This document shows, in pieces, positions 61,758-64,000 of a DNA stretch of 64,000 nucleotides; the first letter of the stretch is position 1, and each line of letters opens with the position of its first letter. Location: NCBI RefSeq assembly GCF_000315915.1, contig NC_020192.1, forward strand, positions 558,001 through 622,000, given 5' to 3'. Origin of the DNA: Henningerozyma blattae CBS 6284 (Eukaryota > Ascomycota > Saccharomycetes > Saccharomycetales > Saccharomycetaceae). Under the pieces are notes generated by a model, which saw only the letters and a list, made by a program, of their open reading frames with translations, searched no databases and had not been told where the DNA came from. The position numbers and the translations under genes were made by a program.

Positions 61758-63266
61758 TTAAAGTATTAAATGAAATATTGTGTCACCAAAAATTGACCCT
61801 AAATAAATTGAGATGGCAACTAATGCTATTTTTATTATTTTAAAATTGTAGAGTAAAACGGAAGGGTTCATATAGCTACTATATATTCTAGCAAATGTTA
61901 AAATAGGGATAATACAGATCCAGATAAACCTATTGGTGATCAATTTTAGAAGCATCCCAAAAAAGTTGATTATGGTTGTAAATGTTTTAATAACACAGTT
62001 TAAACGAGTCTCTAGTTTCTCCAATCCTTGATCTATATTTGATATTTTCATTCTAGTATCATTCAATGTAGAATCAATGTTATTAAAACTTCCTACAATA
62101 TGTTCATTGTATATATTAATTTCATTTGTTAAAAATTGACTCATTGAAAACCAGTCGTCAATTATTTGATCTTTAAAGGTGGTCAATTCTGGTAAAATTA
62201 TTTCATTTATATTTTCCATTAGAGAACCTCTGATAGTAACGTCTAGCTCATTTACAAGTTCAGCATTATAACTTAGTTCATTAGCTACCATATTGGAAAA
62301 AGCTGACACATTCTGTAACGCTTTATTCAATTTTTCAGTCATTTCTAAAAATAGGTCATTTTGATTCTCTCGTAATCCAAAAACGAACTCTTTTGAGATC
62401 TGTCCCATATTTTTAATATCTGTATAATGATTTTGTTTAAGATATTGTATTTCTAAATCAAGATTATTATTAAACACTGCATTGACAATGGAATCAATAC
62501 CAGCCTGAGCTATAGTTAAGGAGTCATTTATGAACATATCTTGTAATTTAACATTATTATTAATTTTCTCAGTTAGACTCTCCATAGAGCTCATTTCATT
62601 TTTTAACTTGTTCAATTCCACAATTACTCCATTTCTTTCTACTTGTAATTCATTTTGAAAATTTTCTTTAGATTCTTCAAAATTTTGATTTAAGTCATTT
62701 ATAAATTCGTCAGATGTATTCTTAACATTATTTAAAATATTATCTAATTGATGATTAATTTCACCATTAAATCTTTCATACATCTGTGTAACATTCAAAA
62801 ATAAATCTAATATTTGTTCTTTTTCAAAAGTCAAGGAATTTTCAAAACAAACTGTGGGAAGGTTTTGATAATAACCACTATAGGTCGTCCACCATTGAGT
62901 TGCAACATCCGATGCTAACATACATGAAACTATTGATTCCGGATCATTAGAACTTATTTTTAAACAACTTTCTATATGAGCTTCTAAGCCACTTATTTGA
63001 AATTCACAATATGTTAATTCTATTGCAGTTTTTGATTTCAACTCAGAAGGTATCTGATCAAAACCTTCCTTCACACATCTTGGTAAGAGCGTTGATAATG
63101 CATTTTTTGTACATGTACTTCGAAGTAAGGGAAAGTGATCTTCTAAATACTGTTGTGTTAAAATAGGTTCATTAGATGGTATTAGCTGAGCATTAATATA
63201 TGGAATCTCAAAGGAACATAATACCGAATTAATGCAAAAGAAATAAATAAACTTTTTATACGTCAT
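61758..63266 (-). CDS. KAR5: Nuclear-fusion protein Kar5-like
   Basis: A 502-residue protein (S. cerevisiae Kar5, YMR065W, 504 aa) with the Kar5/Brambleberry plan. A hydrophobic N-terminus (FIYFFCINSVLCSFEIPYINA) is followed by a Cys-rich luminal domain with about eight Cys between residues 50 and 150 (STCTKNALSTLLPRCVKEGF, TYCEFQISGLEAHIESCL, CMLASDVATQWW). A long coiled coil (about 170-410) and two hydrophobic segments at the C-terminus (FIWICIIPILTF; IALVAISIYLGSIFG) complete it. Kar5 acts at the nuclear envelope in karyogamy after mating. Two pheromone-response-type elements lie about 150 bp upstream. Confidence 0.88.
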   Translation of the reverse strand: MTYKKFIYFFCINSVLCSFEIPYINAQLIPSNEPILTQQYLEDHFPLLRSTCTKNALSTLLPRCVKEGFDQIPSELKSKTAIELTYCEFQISGLEAHIESCLKISSNDPESIVSCMLASDVATQWWTTYSGYYQNLPTVCFENSLTFEKEQILDLFLNVTQMYERFNGEINHQLDNILNNVKNTSDEFINDLNQNFEESKENFQNELQVERNGVIVELNKLKNEMSSMESLTEKINNNVKLQDMFINDSLTIAQAGIDSIVNAVFNNNLDLEIQYLKQNHYTDIKNMGQISKEFVFGLRENQNDLFLEMTEKLNKALQNVSAFSNMVANELSYNAELVNELDVTIRGSLMENINEIILPELTTFKDQIIDDWFSMSQFLTNEINIYNEHIVGSFNNIDSTLNDTRMKISNIDQGLEKLETRLNCVIKTFTTIINFFGMLLKLITNRFIWICIIPILTFARIYSSYMNPSVLLYNFKIIKIALVAISIYLGSIFGDTIFHLIL

Positions 63267-64000
63267 TTCTCATTCGGATGGTCCAAGTTTTGCTTAAAGA
63301 ATTAACAATTTTAAGTTAAAGATTATTATATTATCTACTATATATATTTGGTTTTTTAAGTCTATTTTATGTCTAAATAATATGATGATATATCATTTAT
63401 TAGAAAGAGGTTTCAAGTTTGTTTCAGATATTTTCAAAATAAAGCATTAACAGCATTATAAATAATCTGTATCCTATTAAAAGTTTCTTAAAAATAAAAG
63501 ATTGCGAAAATAGTTAAAGGTTGTAAAGAACATATAAGTTGATTTATATTTTTCAAAATGTTTTTGCTTATTAGTATTTTATTTTTACCATATATTACCC
63601 GAAATATTTCGGAATAATTTTCATTTTAAGAAAATTATTCTAAAAACTGAAAAAAATGAGGCGGCTAGATAAAAAAAATAATCAAAAAAATTGATGCACA
63701 CTTTATAGTAATATATTGAACTTAAAAGGATACTAACATATCAGAATTATATATTTTTTACTCAATCTTATATTTTAAATGTACTTATTAAAATTATGTC
63801 CAAGTTAGCGTTAATTGATTAATGCAATTACAGTAAATTAATAAAAGTTAGTAACAAATATATAAAAATTGCTAAGCATAGATCAACCATTTAAAAAAAA
63901 TATAATCAAGCGTCTTAGACTACTGAATTATTTCAACAAGTGATAAGAATCTCATTTCTTTTAAAAACTGGCTTTGTGTTCATATAACAGAAAAGTCCGA
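63267..64000. other. Intergenic, KAR5 promoter to window end
   Basis: AT-rich region upstream of KAR5, including the pheromone-response-type elements (63409-63426) and a perfect 11-bp inverted repeat (GAATAATTTTC at about 63610 with GAAAATTATTC about 20 bp on). No gene is seen before the window edge. Confidence 0.55.
63409..63426 (-). promoter_or_regulatory. Pheromone-response elements upstream of KAR5
   Basis: On the minus strand TGAAACA (63420-63426) is a perfect Ste12 site, followed by the near-match TGAAACC (63409-63415). They lie about 145-160 bp before the KAR5 ATG. Pheromone induction of KAR5 through Ste12 and Kar4 is established in S. cerevisiae. Confidence 0.65.

Noticed and set aside
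63611..63639. Perfect 11-bp inverted repeat upstream of KAR5 as a possible terminator or element end.
   Set aside because: It is AT-only apart from the terminal bases, isolated and far from any 3' end; short AT palindromes are expected in such sequence.

Overview
The window is nuclear DNA of a budding yeast of the family Saccharomycetaceae. The DNA is AT-rich, genes are uninterrupted, tRNAs are yeast-like (including a tRNA-Lys(UUU) intron), and about two dozen proteins can be recognised as counterparts of Saccharomyces cerevisiae genes by length and motifs recalled from memory. It is not S. cerevisiae. The order interleaves genes that lie on two different S. cerevisiae ohnolog tracks (chromosome VII right arm with X right arm, later XIII with XI), and many intervening genes are missing. 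This is what a post-whole-genome-duplication relative with its own gene-loss history would look like. I cannot name the species.

Layout. 0-25 kb: RSM27, RPS0, ZPR1, tRNA-Ile, CIR1, LSM8, TES1, ILV3, ELP2, YPP1, SNG1, TMA22, SKI6, an uncharacterised gene, and a highly expressed GAPDH gene (TDH). Every gene whose S. cerevisiae counterpart is on the W strand is on the minus strand here, and every C-strand gene is on plus. 25-30 kb: a gene-poor stretch holding two HSP31-type (DJ-1/glyoxalase III) paralogs in tandem. 30-37 kb: RPC17, CCT3, TPH3 and MPS3, all from S. cerevisiae chromosome X left arm. 38-44 kb: a gene with a possible WRKY/GCM1-type zinc cluster, SAM37, PSG1 and a coiled-coil gene. 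44-49.7 kb: a gene desert with one small predicted secreted protein, tRNA-Lys, a large near-perfect inverted repeat and tRNA-Ala. 50-64 kb: MSS1, BLI1, a tandem triplication of the cell-wall GH76 gene DCW1, UBC7, a small unknown gene and KAR5.

Most genes are housekeeping and do not form one pathway. They cover cytosolic and mitochondrial translation, eEF1A folding, RNA decay and processing, Pol III, tRNA modification (ELP2, MSS1), branched-chain amino-acid synthesis, glycolysis, membrane and wall biogenesis, ERAD and karyogamy. Several regulatory sites fit their genes: a heat-shock element at ZPR1, a Gcn4 site at ILV3, a Rap1 site at RPS0, a Yap1-type site at one HSP31 copy, pheromone-response elements at KAR5, and MCB/SCB elements at two DCW1 copies.

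The assembly has draft features. There is one ambiguous base (15958), and two genes (SNG1, MPS3) carry single-base frameshifts at A/T homopolymers that look like sequencing errors. I found no convincing new multi-gene system. The most distinctive items are the DCW1 array with gene-conversion patches, the inverted repeat between the tRNA genes, the zinc-cluster protein, the orphan secreted protein and the GC-rich island upstream of SNG1.
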